From the NCBI GenBank assembly GCA_900544405.1, contig UQVA01000001.1, positions 1 through 64,000 on the forward strand: DNA of 64,000 nucleotides. The letters run 5' to 3'. Shown here in pieces: positions 23,149 through 31,074 of the stretch. Origin of the DNA: an uncultured Eubacteriales bacterium. Lineage in GTDB: Bacteria; Bacillota; Clostridia; Oscillospirales; Oscillospiraceae. Position numbers and translations under genes: made by a program. The notes below the pieces were generated by a model, which searched no databases, was not told where the DNA came from, and saw only the letters and a list, made by a program, of their open reading frames with translations. The stretch's first letter is position 1, and every line of letters starts with the position of its first letter.

Positions 23149-23183
23149 GGGTGTACTCCTTTATTTGAAATGATTCTTCCTAC

Positions 23184-23212
23184 ATGATACCACCAAAGCG
23201 GGATTCTTGCAA
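23184..23212 (-). promoter_or_regulatory. dapH promoter
   Basis: TTGCAA at 23207-23212, 17-base spacer, TATCAT at 23184-23189 on the minus strand. Confidence 0.75.
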
Positions 23213-23220
23213 GCCGGAAA

Positions 23221-23249
23221 TTGACAGCCGGGGGGATTTGCGATATAAT
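23221..23249 (+). promoter_or_regulatory. Promoter of the deacetylase-aminotransferase operon
   Basis: TTGACA at 23221-23226, 17-base spacer, TATAAT at 23244-23249: consensus sigma-A promoter, back to back with that of dapH. Confidence 0.9.
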
Positions 23250-23276
23250 GAAGCAAAATACTCAGGAGGCGATCCT

Positions 23277-24365
23277 ATGCCATTGCAGCAAGACCGTCGT
23301 GCCCTCCACCGGATCCCGGAGCTGGACCGGCACCTGCCCAAAACCATGGAATATCTGAAAAACGCCCTGTCCGGCCTGAAATGTCAGGTGTTTTCGCCCA
23401 TGGAGGGGGCGCTTTGCGCCTGGTTTGACTACGGTCAGCCCAGCGCCATCGCTTTCCGCTCCGATGCGGACGCCTTGCCCGTGGAGGAGACCACCAAGGC
23501 CCCCTACGCATCTACCCATCCCGGCCAGATGCACGCCTGCGGCCACGACGGCCACATGGCGATTTTGCTGGAACTGGCCCGGCGGCTGAACGGCAAGGAG
23601 CAGCTTAGCCATAACGTGCTGCTGGTGTTCCAGCCTGCGGAGGAGACCACCGGCGGGGCCCGGGATATTTGCCGGACCCATGTGTTCCGGGACTACCATG
23701 TGGAGGCAATTTTTGCACTGCATCTGTGGCCCGGTCTGGAAAAGGGCGTCATCGCCAGCCGGAAAGAGGAAATGATGAGCCGGTCCTGCGAGGTGAAGGT
23801 GGATATTTACGGCCGTGCGGCCCATATTGCCAAGGCCAACGAGGGGCTGGACGCCATGGCTGCCGGAGTGGAATTTTACCGGAAGGTCACGGCCATGGAG
23901 GCGGCGCTGCCCGCCAAAATCCGCCGTCTGCTGAAATTCGGCCTGTTCCAGAGCGGGACCGTGTGCAACGTGGTCTCGGACCACACCCGCCTGGAGGGCA
24001 GTCTGCGGACCTTTACCGACGACGTGTTCTACACCATGCGGGCGGGCATCGTCTCCGCCGGAAAGACCGTGGAGCGAAACTCCGGCTGCACCGTCAACGT
24101 GTACATGAACGACGGCTATCCCCCCGTGTTCAATCCCCCGGAGCTTTACGACCGGGTGAAGGCTCTGGTGCCCTTCCGGGAACTGCCGGAGCCCAGCATG
24201 ATCACCGAGGACTTCGCCTGGTATCAGAAATATTTGCCGGGAATGTTCTTCTTCCTGGGCACCGGCGACACCCCGGCCCTCCATGCCAGCGACTTTGATT
24301 TTGACGAGTCCATTTTGGAGAAAGGCGCTGATTTCTTCGAGAAATTGGCGGAAAACTACCAATGA
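23277..24365 (+). CDS. M20 amidohydrolase, probable N-acetyldiaminopimelate deacetylase
   Basis: A 362-residue M20D metallopeptidase-type amidohydrolase: MHACGHDGHMAILLELA (metal ligands), QPAEETTGGARD (general base Glu) and the dimerisation domain with GRAAHIAKANEGLDAM. M20D enzymes include hippurate hydrolases and N-acetyl-LL-DAP deacetylase; the latter is favoured because dapH is divergent and an N-acetyl-DAP aminotransferase-like gene overlaps its end by four bases. CAGGAGG precedes the ATG; a longer frame from 23184 starts upstream of the promoter and is excluded. Confidence 0.88.
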   Translation: MPLQQDRRALHRIPELDRHLPKTMEYLKNALSGLKCQVFSPMEGALCAWFDYGQPSAIAFRSDADALPVEETTKAPYASTHPGQMHACGHDGHMAILLELARRLNGKEQLSHNVLLVFQPAEETTGGARDICRTHVFRDYHVEAIFALHLWPGLEKGVIASRKEEMMSRSCEVKVDIYGRAAHIAKANEGLDAMAAGVEFYRKVTAMEAALPAKIRRLLKFGLFQSGTVCNVVSDHTRLEGSLRTFTDDVFYTMRAGIVSAGKTVERNSGCTVNVYMNDGYPPVFNPPELYDRVKALVPFRELPEPSMITEDFAWYQKYLPGMFFFLGTGDTPALHASDFDFDESILEKGADFFEKLAENYQ

Positions 24366-25474
24366 TCCCTTTGAATCGGAACCTTTTGAAGCTGAAGCGC
24401 AGCGGCATCCGGGCGTACAGCGCCCTGGCGGCGGAGACCCCCGGCTGCATTTCCCTGACTCTGGGAGAGCCGGAATTTGATACCCCTGCGCCAATTACTG
24501 CCGCCGGAAAGGCGGCTCTGGACGGTGGAAAGACCCACTACGCCCCCAATGCGGGGCTTATGGACCTGCGCCGGGCCATTGCAAAGACCGAAAACCGGGA
24601 ACCGGAGGAAATCCTCGTGACCATCGGTGCCTCCGGGGCGCTGTTCACGGCCCTGCTGGGCATTCTGAATCCCGGCGATCAGGTCATTGTACCCATGCCC
24701 GCCTTCCCTCTGTACGAGACCATCATCACCATGGCCGGGGCCGAGGTGGTTCCGCTGGAAACCTGGAAGGACGGCTTCCAGATTCGGACGGAGCGGCTGA
24801 ACGCTCTGGTGAACGGCCATACCAAGGCAATTTTGCTGAATTCCCCCAACAATCCCACCGGCGTGGTCTACGACCGGGCCTCTATGGCGGCGGTGAAGAA
24901 TGCCATTCTGGGTAAGCCTATTTTCCTCCTGTGCGATCAGGTCTATCAGGGCCTGGGACCGGCGGACCTGCCCAGGCTCACGGAGGACGCCGACCTGCGG
25001 GGACAGCTGCTGCTGTGCCAGAGCTTTTCCAAGCCCTACGCCATGACCGGCTGGCGGGCCGGGTATCTGGCGGGACCGGCGGAGTTGATTGGGGAACTGA
25101 CCCTGCTGAATGCGGCCCAGATCGCCAGCGTGCCGACCTTTGTGCAGGAGGCCTGCATCACGGCGCTGCATACGGATTATGCCCCGATGGCGGAAACCTA
25201 TGCCCGCCGGAGGGAATACGTCTTTGAGCGGCTGACGGCCATGGGGCTGCCCTGCCCGAAGCCGGAGGGGGCGTTTTATGCCTTCCCGGACATTTCCGCC
25301 TTTGGCCTGGATGACGATACCTTCTGCCGCCGGATGATCCGGGAGGCGGGGGTGGCCGCCGTGCCGGGAAGCTGCTTCGGCCTGCCGGGGTATCTGCGGC
25401 TGAGCTGCTGCTGTTCCCAGGAGGACCTGAGCGAGGGCCTTGACCGCATGGAGCGGTTCGTGAAAAGCCTGTAA
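24362..25474 (+). CDS. patA: Class I/II PLP aminotransferase, probable N-acetyl-LL-DAP aminotransferase
   Basis: A 370-residue fold-type I aminotransferase. LGEPEFDTPAPI opens the core, NSPNNPTG lies near residue 160 and the PLP lysine is in CQSFSKPYAMTGWRAGY near residue 223. PatA-type proteins convert N-acetyl-2-amino-6-oxopimelate to N-acetyl-LL-DAP. With dapH and the M20 gene this gives three consecutive steps of the acetylase branch. The patA assignment rests on this context; many aspartate-type aminotransferases look alike. Confidence 0.85.
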   Translation: MIPLNRNLLKLKRSGIRAYSALAAETPGCISLTLGEPEFDTPAPITAAGKAALDGGKTHYAPNAGLMDLRRAIAKTENREPEEILVTIGASGALFTALLGILNPGDQVIVPMPAFPLYETIITMAGAEVVPLETWKDGFQIRTERLNALVNGHTKAILLNSPNNPTGVVYDRASMAAVKNAILGKPIFLLCDQVYQGLGPADLPRLTEDADLRGQLLLCQSFSKPYAMTGWRAGYLAGPAELIGELTLLNAAQIASVPTFVQEACITALHTDYAPMAETYARRREYVFERLTAMGLPCPKPEGAFYAFPDISAFGLDDDTFCRRMIREAGVAAVPGSCFGLPGYLRLSCCCSQEDLSEGLDRMERFVKSL

Positions 25475-25497
25475 AAGTCCGTGAAAATTGACAACAT

Positions 25498-25529
25498 CGC
25501 CCCGGAGGAGAAATTTTCTCCCCGGGGCG
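25498..25529 (+). terminator. Terminator after patA
   Basis: CGCCCCGG arms with an AGAAA/TTTCT inner stem, 24 bases after the patA stop; the 3' T-run is poor. Confidence 0.65.
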
Positions 25530-25540
25530 ACGTGCAGCCA

Positions 25541-25575
25541 GGTAGAGTGGCGGTCTCCAAAACCGTAGGCTCAGG
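25541..25575 (+). pseudogene. tRNA-Trp fragment
   Basis: The 35 bases from GGTAGAGTGG to GGCTCAGG match 25805-25842 region of the intact tRNA-Trp (part of the D arm, whole anticodon arm with CCA, variable loop) with one difference. Acceptor and T arms are absent. It lies 250 bases upstream of the intact gene and before the tRNA promoter, so it looks like a relic of duplication or recombination at this locus. Confidence 0.75.
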
Positions 25576-25614
25576 AGGGAAAGGAGAAACCTTCCGGGGC
25601 AGGAAAGAAAACAC

Positions 25615-25643
25615 TTGACACCGGGGGAAAAGGATGGTATAAT
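25615..25643 (+). promoter_or_regulatory. tRNA-Met/tRNA-Trp promoter
   Basis: TTGACA at 25615-25620, 17-base spacer, TATAAT at 25638-25643; consensus promoter 32 bases before the first tRNA. Confidence 0.92.
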
Positions 25644-25674
25644 GTCCCTCGCAGTCAGGAAATGGGCTGCACAT

Positions 25675-25751
25675 GGGCCTTTAGCTCAGTTGGTTAGAGC
25701 CTCCGGCTCATAACCGGATCGTCCCGGGTTCGAATCCCTGAAGGCCCACCA
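25675..25751 (+). tRNA. tRNA with CAT anticodon (Met, or Ile2)
   Basis: A 77-base cloverleaf with encoded CCA. Acceptor GGGCCTT pairs with AAGGCCC, D arm GCTCAGTTGGTTAGAGC, anticodon stem TCCGG-loop CTCATAA-CCGGA, T arm with GGTTCGAATCC. CAT can be elongator Met or, after lysidine modification, Ile(AUA); the sequence alone does not decide. It is not an initiator (normal first pair). Confidence 0.93.
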
Positions 25752-25789
25752 GCCGCTTCAAGGCTTCGCCTTTGACGATAGATAGAAAT

Positions 25790-25865
<76 letters not shown>

Positions 25866-25867
25866 AT

Positions 25868-25898
25868 ACCGGTAAGCTTCTTTCGGAAGCTTGCCGGT
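25868..25898 (+). terminator. Terminator of the tRNA pair
   Basis: ACCGGTAAGCTTC pairs with 25886-25898 around TTTC, followed by ATTTTTG. Confidence 0.9.
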
Positions 25899-26008
25899 AT
25901 TTTTGCTTTTTAGCAGGACGTTATTTCGTCTTTCATGATCAGAAATAACACAGATGGCTGCTGAGAAGAATGAAGAACGCAATTGAGGTACATTTTTCTT
26001 ATTTGTTA

Positions 26009-26036
26009 TTGATTTTCTGCCCGCCTGTGATATACT
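26009..26036 (+). promoter_or_regulatory. Promoter of the zinc-ribbon/TM2 gene
   Basis: TTGATT at 26009-26014, 16-base spacer, TATACT at 26031-26036. It excludes the earlier in-frame start at 26038. Confidence 0.7.
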
Positions 26037-26070
26037 GGTGTCATCCACAAAAAAGAAAGAGGGACTACTT

Positions 26071-26550
26071 ATGTATTGTAGAAATTGCGGCAAGGAACTT
26101 CCTCCGGATGCGAATGTCTGCCCGGGCTGCGGGACCAGAGTCGTTCCGGAACCCCAGGGAGAGACGATTTTCTGCTCCCATTGCGGGCAGAAAATCAGCA
26201 AGGAAGCGATCGTTTGCCCATATTGCGGAGCGGGGACGGAGAAATACCGGGCGCAGCAGACCCAACAGGCCAATGCAGCACAGCCTACCATCAACGTGAT
26301 CAATACGAACACCAATACGAATACAAATGGGGCGGCAGGATTCGGCTTCCCCTTCAAAAAGAAATGGACGGCTTTTTTCCTGTGCTTGTTTCTGGGTGGA
26401 CTGGGCATCCATCGGTTTTATGTTGGAAAGACCGGGACAGGAATTCTTTATCTGCTGACTGCCGGTATCTTTGGCATCGGCGCTGTGATCGACCTGATCG
26501 TTATTCTCTGCGGCGGTTTTCGGGATAAGTGGGGACGACCGTTGGCTTGA
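26071..26550 (+). CDS. Double zinc-ribbon TM2-domain membrane protein
   Basis: A 159-residue protein. Two zinc ribbons open it, CRNCGKELPPDANVCPGCG and CSHCGQKISKEAIVCPYCG, then an Asn/Thr linker (NTNTNTNTN), then a TM2 domain: KKWTAFFLCLFLGGLGIHRF, a YVGKTGTGILYLLT hairpin and a second helix around IGAVIDLIVILCG. TM2 proteins are small membrane proteins of unclear function common in Firmicutes. The ribosome site is weak. Confidence 0.88.
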   Translation: MYCRNCGKELPPDANVCPGCGTRVVPEPQGETIFCSHCGQKISKEAIVCPYCGAGTEKYRAQQTQQANAAQPTINVINTNTNTNTNGAAGFGFPFKKKWTAFFLCLFLGGLGIHRFYVGKTGTGILYLLTAGIFGIGAVIDLIVILCGGFRDKWGRPLA

Positions 26551-26563
26551 ACCTATGAACAGC

Positions 26564-26593
26564 AAGCCCCCATCCGGGCCGGATGGGGGGCTT
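26564..26593 (+). terminator. Terminator of the zinc-ribbon/TM2 gene
   Basis: AAGCCCCCATCCGG pairs with CCGGATGGGGGGCTT, followed by TTAAG. Confidence 0.88.
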
Positions 26594-26663
26594 TTAAGTT
26601 GAGGAGTGCTTTGGTGAAATATCGCTTTGCAATGGGAAGGGATTGGCCGGGCGGCTTTTCACG

Positions 26664-26778
26664 CTTCTCTTTTCACTTTTCTCTGGAAACGGCGAGAGAA
26701 AAGATAAGAGAGAAAAGTGAAGAGAGAAGAGAACAAAAAGAAACGACGATTTTCTTTGGAAAATCGTCGTTTCTTTTT
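26664..26778 (-). terminator. tRNA-Lys terminator plus polypurine/polypyrimidine hairpin tract
   Basis: On the minus strand the tRNA runs straight into a 20-bp stem (26735-26754 with 26759-26778) with T-runs, followed by a long polypyrimidine tract that itself pairs (about 26666-26686 with 26708-26730). The same layout, tRNA 3' end then hairpin then CTTCTCTCTTC-type tract, is found at 46921-47008, now separated from any tRNA by the island. Confidence 0.8.
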
Positions 26779-26853
26779 GGTGACCCGCTGGGGATTCGAA
26801 CCCCAGACCCATTGCTTAAAAGGCAATTGCTCTGCCAACTGAGCTAGCGGATC
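26778..26853 (-). tRNA. tRNA-Lys (TTT)
   Basis: Minus-strand cloverleaf with encoded CCA: acceptor GATCCGC with GCGGGTC, anticodon loop CTTTTAA between ATTGC and GCAAT, T loop GGTTCGAATCC. One base separates it from tRNA-Gln upstream. Confidence 0.95.
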
Positions 26854-26854
26854 A

Positions 26855-26929
26855 TGGCTGGGATGGCCGGATTTGAACCGACGAATGCCAGAGTCAAAGT
26901 CTGGTGCCTTACCGCTTGGCGACATCCCA
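26855..26929 (-). tRNA. tRNA-Gln (TTG)
   Basis: Minus-strand cloverleaf with encoded CCA: acceptor TGGGATG with CATCCCA, anticodon stem CCAGA-loop CTTTGAC-TCTGG, T loop GGTTCAAATCC. The terminal T-A pair is typical of tRNA-Gln. Confidence 0.95.
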
Positions 26930-26961
26930 ATGAAATGGCGCCCCGACCGGACACACGTCGT

Positions 26962-26990
26962 ATTATATCATGCCCGCCGCCGTTTTGCAA
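26962..26990 (-). promoter_or_regulatory. tRNA-Gln/tRNA-Lys promoter
   Basis: Minus strand TTGCAA at 26985-26990, 17-base spacer, TATAAT at 26962-26967. Confidence 0.85.
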
Positions 26991-27046
26991 CACCCAATTT
27001 GCACAATTTTCATTCTTTTTGCCGGGCCAGGACCGGCTTTCAAATG

Positions 27047-27083
27047 GTTAGTCAGAATTAACAAAAGGTTAGTGGAAGCTAAC
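27047..27083. promoter_or_regulatory. Two GTTAG-N6-CTAAC boxes upstream of feo
   Basis: GTTAGTCAGAATTAAC at 27047-27062 and GTTAGTGGAAGCTAAC at 27068-27083, five bases apart, so both face nearly the same side two turns along. Same design as the box at 15014. Likely sites for a DtxR-type metal repressor. Confidence 0.75.
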
Positions 27084-27143
27084 TTGAGATTTTGGGCGGA
27101 TTTCCGAAAATGGGATTTCAAGCCATTTTTTGGAAATTTCCCC

Positions 27144-27196
27144 TTGACTTTTTATGGGAGTTAGTGTATCCTAATCGGCGGTTAGAGAAAACTAAC
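27144..27196 (+). promoter_or_regulatory. feo promoter with two overlapping metal-box palindromes
   Basis: TTGACT at 27144-27149, 17-base spacer, TATCCT at 27167-27172. The box GTTAGTGTATCCTAAT (27160-27175) covers the -10, and GTTAGAGAAAACTAAC (27181-27196) covers the expected start point, the arrangement of a repressor. With the pair at 27047-27083 this makes four boxes within 150 bases. Confidence 0.78.
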
Positions 27197-27238
27197 GATT
27201 CCCCGGTGCGTGGCCGGATCGAAAGCGAGGAAAATGCA

Positions 27239-27451
27239 ATGATGCCTCTGGTTTTGGCGGATACAGGCGAAGAGCTGACCATCCAGCGGATCGGCGGTTC
27301 CGCAGAAGTGAAGCGCCATCTGGAAAATCTGGGCTTTGTGGCCGGCGGTACGGTAATGGTCATTACCGCACTGAACGGGAACGTGATCGTCAAGGTGAAG
27401 GAAGCCCGTGTGGCGATCAGCGAGGAAATGGCACGAAAGATCATGGTTTGA
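27239..27451 (+). CDS. feoA: FeoA-domain protein (first)
   Basis: A 70-residue FeoA SH3-like domain: LTIQRIGGSAEVKRHLENLGF then GTVMVITALNGNVIVKVKEA, ending RIMV-like AISEEMARKIMV. FeoA binds FeoB and is needed for ferrous iron uptake. The frame is open far upstream, but GCGAGG and the ATGATG at 27239/27242 fix the start just after the operator region. First of two FeoA genes. Confidence 0.9.
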   Translation: MMPLVLADTGEELTIQRIGGSAEVKRHLENLGFVAGGTVMVITALNGNVIVKVKEARVAISEEMARKIMV

Positions 27452-27489
27452 TCTTTTGATATGCAGCTTAATTAAAGGAGGATACGAGG

Positions 27490-27711
27490 ATGAAAACGTT
27501 GCGGGACGTAAAAGTGGGCGAGACTGTTTCTGTGGTCAAGCTTCACGGAGAAGGTGCCGTAAAGCGCCGGATCATGGACATGGGCCTGACCAAGGGTGTC
27601 AGCGTGTATGTGCGGAAGGTGGCTCCCCTGGGCGATCCCATTCAGGTGACCGTTCGCGGCTATGAGCTCTCCATCCGGAAGGCTGACGCAGAGATGGTAG
27701 AAGTAGAGTGA
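27490..27711 (+). CDS. feoA: FeoA-domain protein (second)
   Basis: A 73-residue FeoA domain beginning MKTLRDVKVGETVSVVKLHG and containing RRIMDMGLTKGVSVYVRKVA and GDPIQVTVRGYELSIRK, the canonical FeoA form (closer to the textbook sequence than the first copy). AAAGGAGG precedes the ATG. Dual FeoA genes before feoB are common in Clostridia and may form different contacts with FeoB. Confidence 0.95.
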   Translation: MKTLRDVKVGETVSVVKLHGEGAVKRRIMDMGLTKGVSVYVRKVAPLGDPIQVTVRGYELSIRKADAEMVEVE

Positions 27712-27788
27712 TCTCCCCATGAGAACACTCTGTTTTTTGCGGGAACGGTTAGCCGCTCCTAATTCAAGAAAGTGAGGATCTGCAAACA

Positions 27789-30287
27789 ATGGATTTGAGA
27801 ATTGCCCTGGCGGGCAACCCCAACTGTGGTAAAACCACCCTTTTCAACGCACTCACCGGTTCCAACCAGTTCGTGGGTAACTGGCCCGGCGTTACCGTTG
27901 AGAAAAAGGAAGGCAAGCTGAAGAAGCACAACGGCGTGGTCATCACCGACCTGCCCGGTATTTACTCCCTGTCCCCCTACACCCTGGAGGAAGTGGTGGC
28001 CCGGAATTACCTGATCGGAGAGCGGCCCGACGCCATCCTGAACATCATCGATGGCACCAACCTGGAGCGGAACCTGTACCTGACCACGCAGCTTACCGAG
28101 CTGGGCATCCCCGTTGTGGTGGCCATCAATATGATGGACGTGGTGAAGAAGAACGGCGACAAGATCAACACCAATGAGTTGTCCCGCCAGTTGGGCTGCA
28201 AGGTGGTCGAGATCTCCGCTCTGAAGGAGACCGGCATCATGGAGGCCGCCGAGGCCGCCATTGACGCTGCCAAGAACAGCAAGACCGTTCCCATGCACAC
28301 CTTCTCCGGCCCTGTGGAGCACGCTCTGGCGCACATCGAGGAGGCCGCCATTCACGGCCTGCCGGAGGAGCAGCAGCGCTGGTACGCCATCAAGATCTTC
28401 GAGCGGGACGACAAGGTCCTCTCTCAGCTGAAGATCGACCCCAGCGTCATGAGCCACATCGAGACCGACATCAAGGCGGCCGAGAAGGAACTGGACGACG
28501 ATGCCGAGAGCATCATCACCAACGAGCGCTATGTGTACATCGCTTCCATCATCAAGTCCTGCTACAAGAAGAAGCAGGTCGGGAAGCTGTCCACCTCCGA
28601 TAAGATCGATAAGGTCGTGACCAACCGCTGGCTGGGCCTGCCCATCTTCGCTCTGGTCATGTTCCTGGTCTACTGGGTGGCCATGGTGGCCGTGGGCGCA
28701 CCGGCTACCGATTGGGCCAACGACGGCCTGTTCGGTGACGGCTGGCACCTGCTGGGCATCGGCTCCTCCGCTTATAACGAGGCTGCCGACGAGTACACTG
28801 CCGCTTCTCAGGCTGCACAGGCTTTCGCCGGTGTGGAGATCGACACCGAAGCCGAGGACTTCGACGCCGATGCTCTGCTGGCAGAGCTGCAGGGCTACAC
28901 CAAGACCTCCGACACCGCTACCGTGGATGTGGAGGACGAGGAGACCCTGGCCATCAACGAGATGACCGCTTACTACGACACGCTGCCCGACGGCGCCGAT
29001 AAGATGGACGACGTGGTGCAGATGACCTATGTGGATGCCGTTGCTTACTTTGAGGAGAACGGCTTCGACGAGCCCGACCCCGCTGACTACGGCGTGTGGG
29101 TCCCCGGCGTGCCTGTGCTCATCGGCAACCTGCTGGAGAAGGCAAACGCTGCCGATTGGCTCAGCGGTCTGATCCTGGATGGCATTGTGGCTGGTGTGGG
29201 CGCCGTGCTGGGCTTCGTGCCGCAGATGCTGGTGCTGTTCCTGATGCTGGCGTTCCTGGAGGCTTGCGGCTATATGTCCCGTATCGCCTTCGTTCTGGAT
29301 CGTATCTTCCGGAAGTTTGGCCTGTCCGGTAAGTCCTTCATCCCCATGCTCATCGGCGTGGGCTGCGGTGTGCCCGGTGTTATGGCTTCCCGTACCATCG
29401 AGAACGAGCGCGACCGCCGGATGACCATTATGACCACCACCTTCATCCCCTGCGGCGCAAAGGTGCCCTTCATCGCCATGATCGCCGGCGCTCTGTTCGG
29501 CGGCAGCGCCTGGGTTTCCACCTCCGCCTACTTCATCGGCATGGCCGCCATCATCTGCTCCGGTATCATGCTGAAGAAGACCAAGATGTTCGCCGGTGAG
29601 CCTGCTCCCTTCGTTATGGAGCTGCCCGCTTACCACTGGCCCACCGTGGGCAACGTGCTCCGCTCCATGTGGGAGCGTGGCTGGTCCTTCATTAAGAAGG
29701 CCGGTACCATCATCCTGCTCTCCACCATCTTTGTTTGGTTCACCACTTATTTCGGCTGGGCTGAGGACGGCTTCCGGATGCTCGCTGAGGATGAGATCGA
29801 CTACTCCATCCTGGCCCGCATCGGCGGTGCAATCGCCTGGATCTTTGCTCCTCTTGGCTGGGGCAACTGGCAGGCTACCGTGGCCTCCATCACCGGCCTG
29901 GTTGCCAAGGAGAACATCGTCGGCACCCTGGGCATCCTGTACGGCGGCGGCGACGGAACCGTGTACCAGAACATCGCTCAGGCTTTCAGCGGCATCACCG
30001 GCTACTCCTTCCTGGTGTTCAACCTGCTGTGCGCTCCCTGCTTCGCTGCTATCGGCGCCATCAAGCGTGAGATGAACAACGCCAAGTGGACATGGTTCGC
30101 CATCGGCTATCAGTGCGGCTTCGCTTACTGCGTCGGCCTGATGATCAATCAGTTCGGCAACGCCTTCACCGGTCACCTGAACATTCTGGGCCTGATCGTG
30201 GCGATTGCAATGCTGGTGTTCATGGTCTATATGCTGGTCCGTCCCTACAAGGAAGCCACCAAGCTCACCGAAAAGGTGCGCGTGTAA
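27789..30287 (+). CDS. feoB: Ferrous iron transporter FeoB with an acidic insertion
   Basis: An 832-residue FeoB. The N-terminal G domain has GNPNCGKTTLFNALTG (G1), a DLPGIYSL G3, NMMD G4 and SALK G5; the membrane part has the two Gate regions including GVGCGVPGVMASRTI and FIPCGAKVPF. Between the first membrane helix and the next (about residues 328-434) there is an acidic stretch of some 105 residues (for example EIDTEAEDFDADALLAELQG), while FeoB normally has only a short loop. It is probably outside the membrane and might bind metal. The codon usage is more biased than in neighbours, suggesting high expression. Confidence 0.97.
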   Translation: MDLRIALAGNPNCGKTTLFNALTGSNQFVGNWPGVTVEKKEGKLKKHNGVVITDLPGIYSLSPYTLEEVVARNYLIGERPDAILNIIDGTNLERNLYLTTQLTELGIPVVVAINMMDVVKKNGDKINTNELSRQLGCKVVEISALKETGIMEAAEAAIDAAKNSKTVPMHTFSGPVEHALAHIEEAAIHGLPEEQQRWYAIKIFERDDKVLSQLKIDPSVMSHIETDIKAAEKELDDDAESIITNERYVYIASIIKSCYKKKQVGKLSTSDKIDKVVTNRWLGLPIFALVMFLVYWVAMVAVGAPATDWANDGLFGDGWHLLGIGSSAYNEAADEYTAASQAAQAFAGVEIDTEAEDFDADALLAELQGYTKTSDTATVDVEDEETLAINEMTAYYDTLPDGADKMDDVVQMTYVDAVAYFEENGFDEPDPADYGVWVPGVPVLIGNLLEKANAADWLSGLILDGIVAGVGAVLGFVPQMLVLFLMLAFLEACGYMSRIAFVLDRIFRKFGLSGKSFIPMLIGVGCGVPGVMASRTIENERDRRMTIMTTTFIPCGAKVPFIAMIAGALFGGSAWVSTSAYFIGMAAIICSGIMLKKTKMFAGEPAPFVMELPAYHWPTVGNVLRSMWERGWSFIKKAGTIILLSTIFVWFTTYFGWAEDGFRMLAEDEIDYSILARIGGAIAWIFAPLGWGNWQATVASITGLVAKENIVGTLGILYGGGDGTVYQNIAQAFSGITGYSFLVFNLLCAPCFAAIGAIKREMNNAKWTWFAIGYQCGFAYCVGLMINQFGNAFTGHLNILGLIVAIAMLVFMVYMLVRPYKEATKLTEKVRV

Positions 30288-30320
30288 TTCGATTCCCTAT
30301 TCCAAAGGAGCTGACCTGTT

Positions 30321-30491
30321 TTGTTTGCATGGATCTCCAATAATCTGGGCACCATTCTCATAACGCTGGTGCTGATCCTGATCGTTGCCGGTGTGATCTA
30401 CAGCATCGTTCGGGACAAGAAAAAGGGAAAATCCCTTTGCGGCGGAAACTGCGGCCATTGCGCCATGGGCTGCTCCTGCCACAAGCAATAA
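30321..30491 (+). CDS. FeoB-associated Cys-rich membrane protein
   Basis: A 56-residue protein too short for most gene finders: one membrane helix (residues 9-30, GTILITLVLILIVAGVIYS) then a basic patch and a Cys tail CGGNCGHCAMGCSCHKQ. These follow feoB in many Firmicutes and may hand Fe(II) on or act like FeoC. The start is TTG with AAGGAG ten bases before it. It ends just before the terminator of the feo operon. Confidence 0.85.
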   Translation: MFAWISNNLGTILITLVLILIVAGVIYSIVRDKKKGKSLCGGNCGHCAMGCSCHKQ

Positions 30492-30494
30492 CCG

Positions 30495-30533
30495 AAACGG
30501 GGAGGCGAGGCATTCCTGCCCGCCTCCCCGTTT
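30495..30533 (+). terminator. feo operon terminator
   Basis: AAACGGGGAGGCG pairs perfectly with 30521-30533, followed by TTCCTTT. Confidence 0.88.
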
Positions 30534-30558
30534 TCCTTTACGGAAAGGAGGTCACCCC

Positions 30559-30921
30559 ATGACCAAAACGCTGACTGCTTCCAATATTCGCTATCTCCTC
30601 ATCATGCAGCGGCTGGACCCGGAAAACAAGGGTACCCGCTGCACCGACGTGGCCGAGAAGCTGAAATGCTCCAAGCCCAGCGTGCACAATATGATGCACA
30701 CCCTCCGGGATATGGGCATCATTCGCCGGGACGCCTACGGCGAGAGCTTCTTCACCGAGGAAGGCTTGGCCCTGGCGGAGCGGTACAGCCGCTACTTTGA
30801 TGCGGTGGCTTCTCTGCTGGCGGACCGGTTCCCGGAGGACGATCTGCTCAGCGGTGTCAGTGCGTTCCTCTCTGAAATGCCGGAGGCGGCGCTGGCTTCC
30901 CTGGAAAAGAAGGTCGGTTAA
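30559..30921 (+). CDS. DtxR-like winged-helix regulator (short form)
   Basis: A 120-residue winged-helix protein. NIRYLLIMQRLDPENKGTRC and DVAEKLKCSKPSVHNMMHTL match the DNA-binding half of DtxR/MntR proteins, and the second half is a shortened helical dimerisation region without the usual metal-ligand set (few His, no C/ExxH pattern), so metal sensing is doubtful. GGAGGTCACCCC precedes the ATG. It sits between feo and an HMA protein and probably helps control iron genes. Confidence 0.78.
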   Translation: MTKTLTASNIRYLLIMQRLDPENKGTRCTDVAEKLKCSKPSVHNMMHTLRDMGIIRRDAYGESFFTEEGLALAERYSRYFDAVASLLADRFPEDDLLSGVSAFLSEMPEAALASLEKKVG

Positions 30922-31074
30922 ATGGAAGAGCTTTCCAGTTCTCTGGCGGTCCTGGGCATCGTTATCCTGTGCGGCCTGATTCGCCATGGTGTTGAAAAAA
31001 TCCTGAAGAAAAGAAGGAATTCTGATGACCAAAACCGTTCTGAAAATCGACGGGATGATGTGCGGGATGTGTGA
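30922..31074 (+). CDS. Small single-helix membrane protein
   Basis: A 50-residue ORF starting one base after the regulator stop: MEELSSSLAVLGIVILCGLI, one membrane helix, then a strongly basic tail (EKILKKRRN) that overlaps the next gene by 50 bases. The helix is convincing; the last 15 residues may be frame shadow. It may be a second Feo-locus mini-membrane protein. Coupled translation with the regulator is likely. Confidence 0.5.
   Translation: MEELSSSLAVLGIVILCGLIRHGVEKILKKRRNSDDQNRSENRRDDVRDV

Noticed and set aside
23184..23276. Upstream extension of the M20 deacetylase
   Set aside because: The extension lies across the TTGACA/TATAAT promoter and would start before transcription.
27759..30176. 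805-residue open frame antisense to feoB
   Set aside because: It mirrors the biased codon use of feoB, has a His/Gly/Val-rich composition with no domain, and has no ribosome site.
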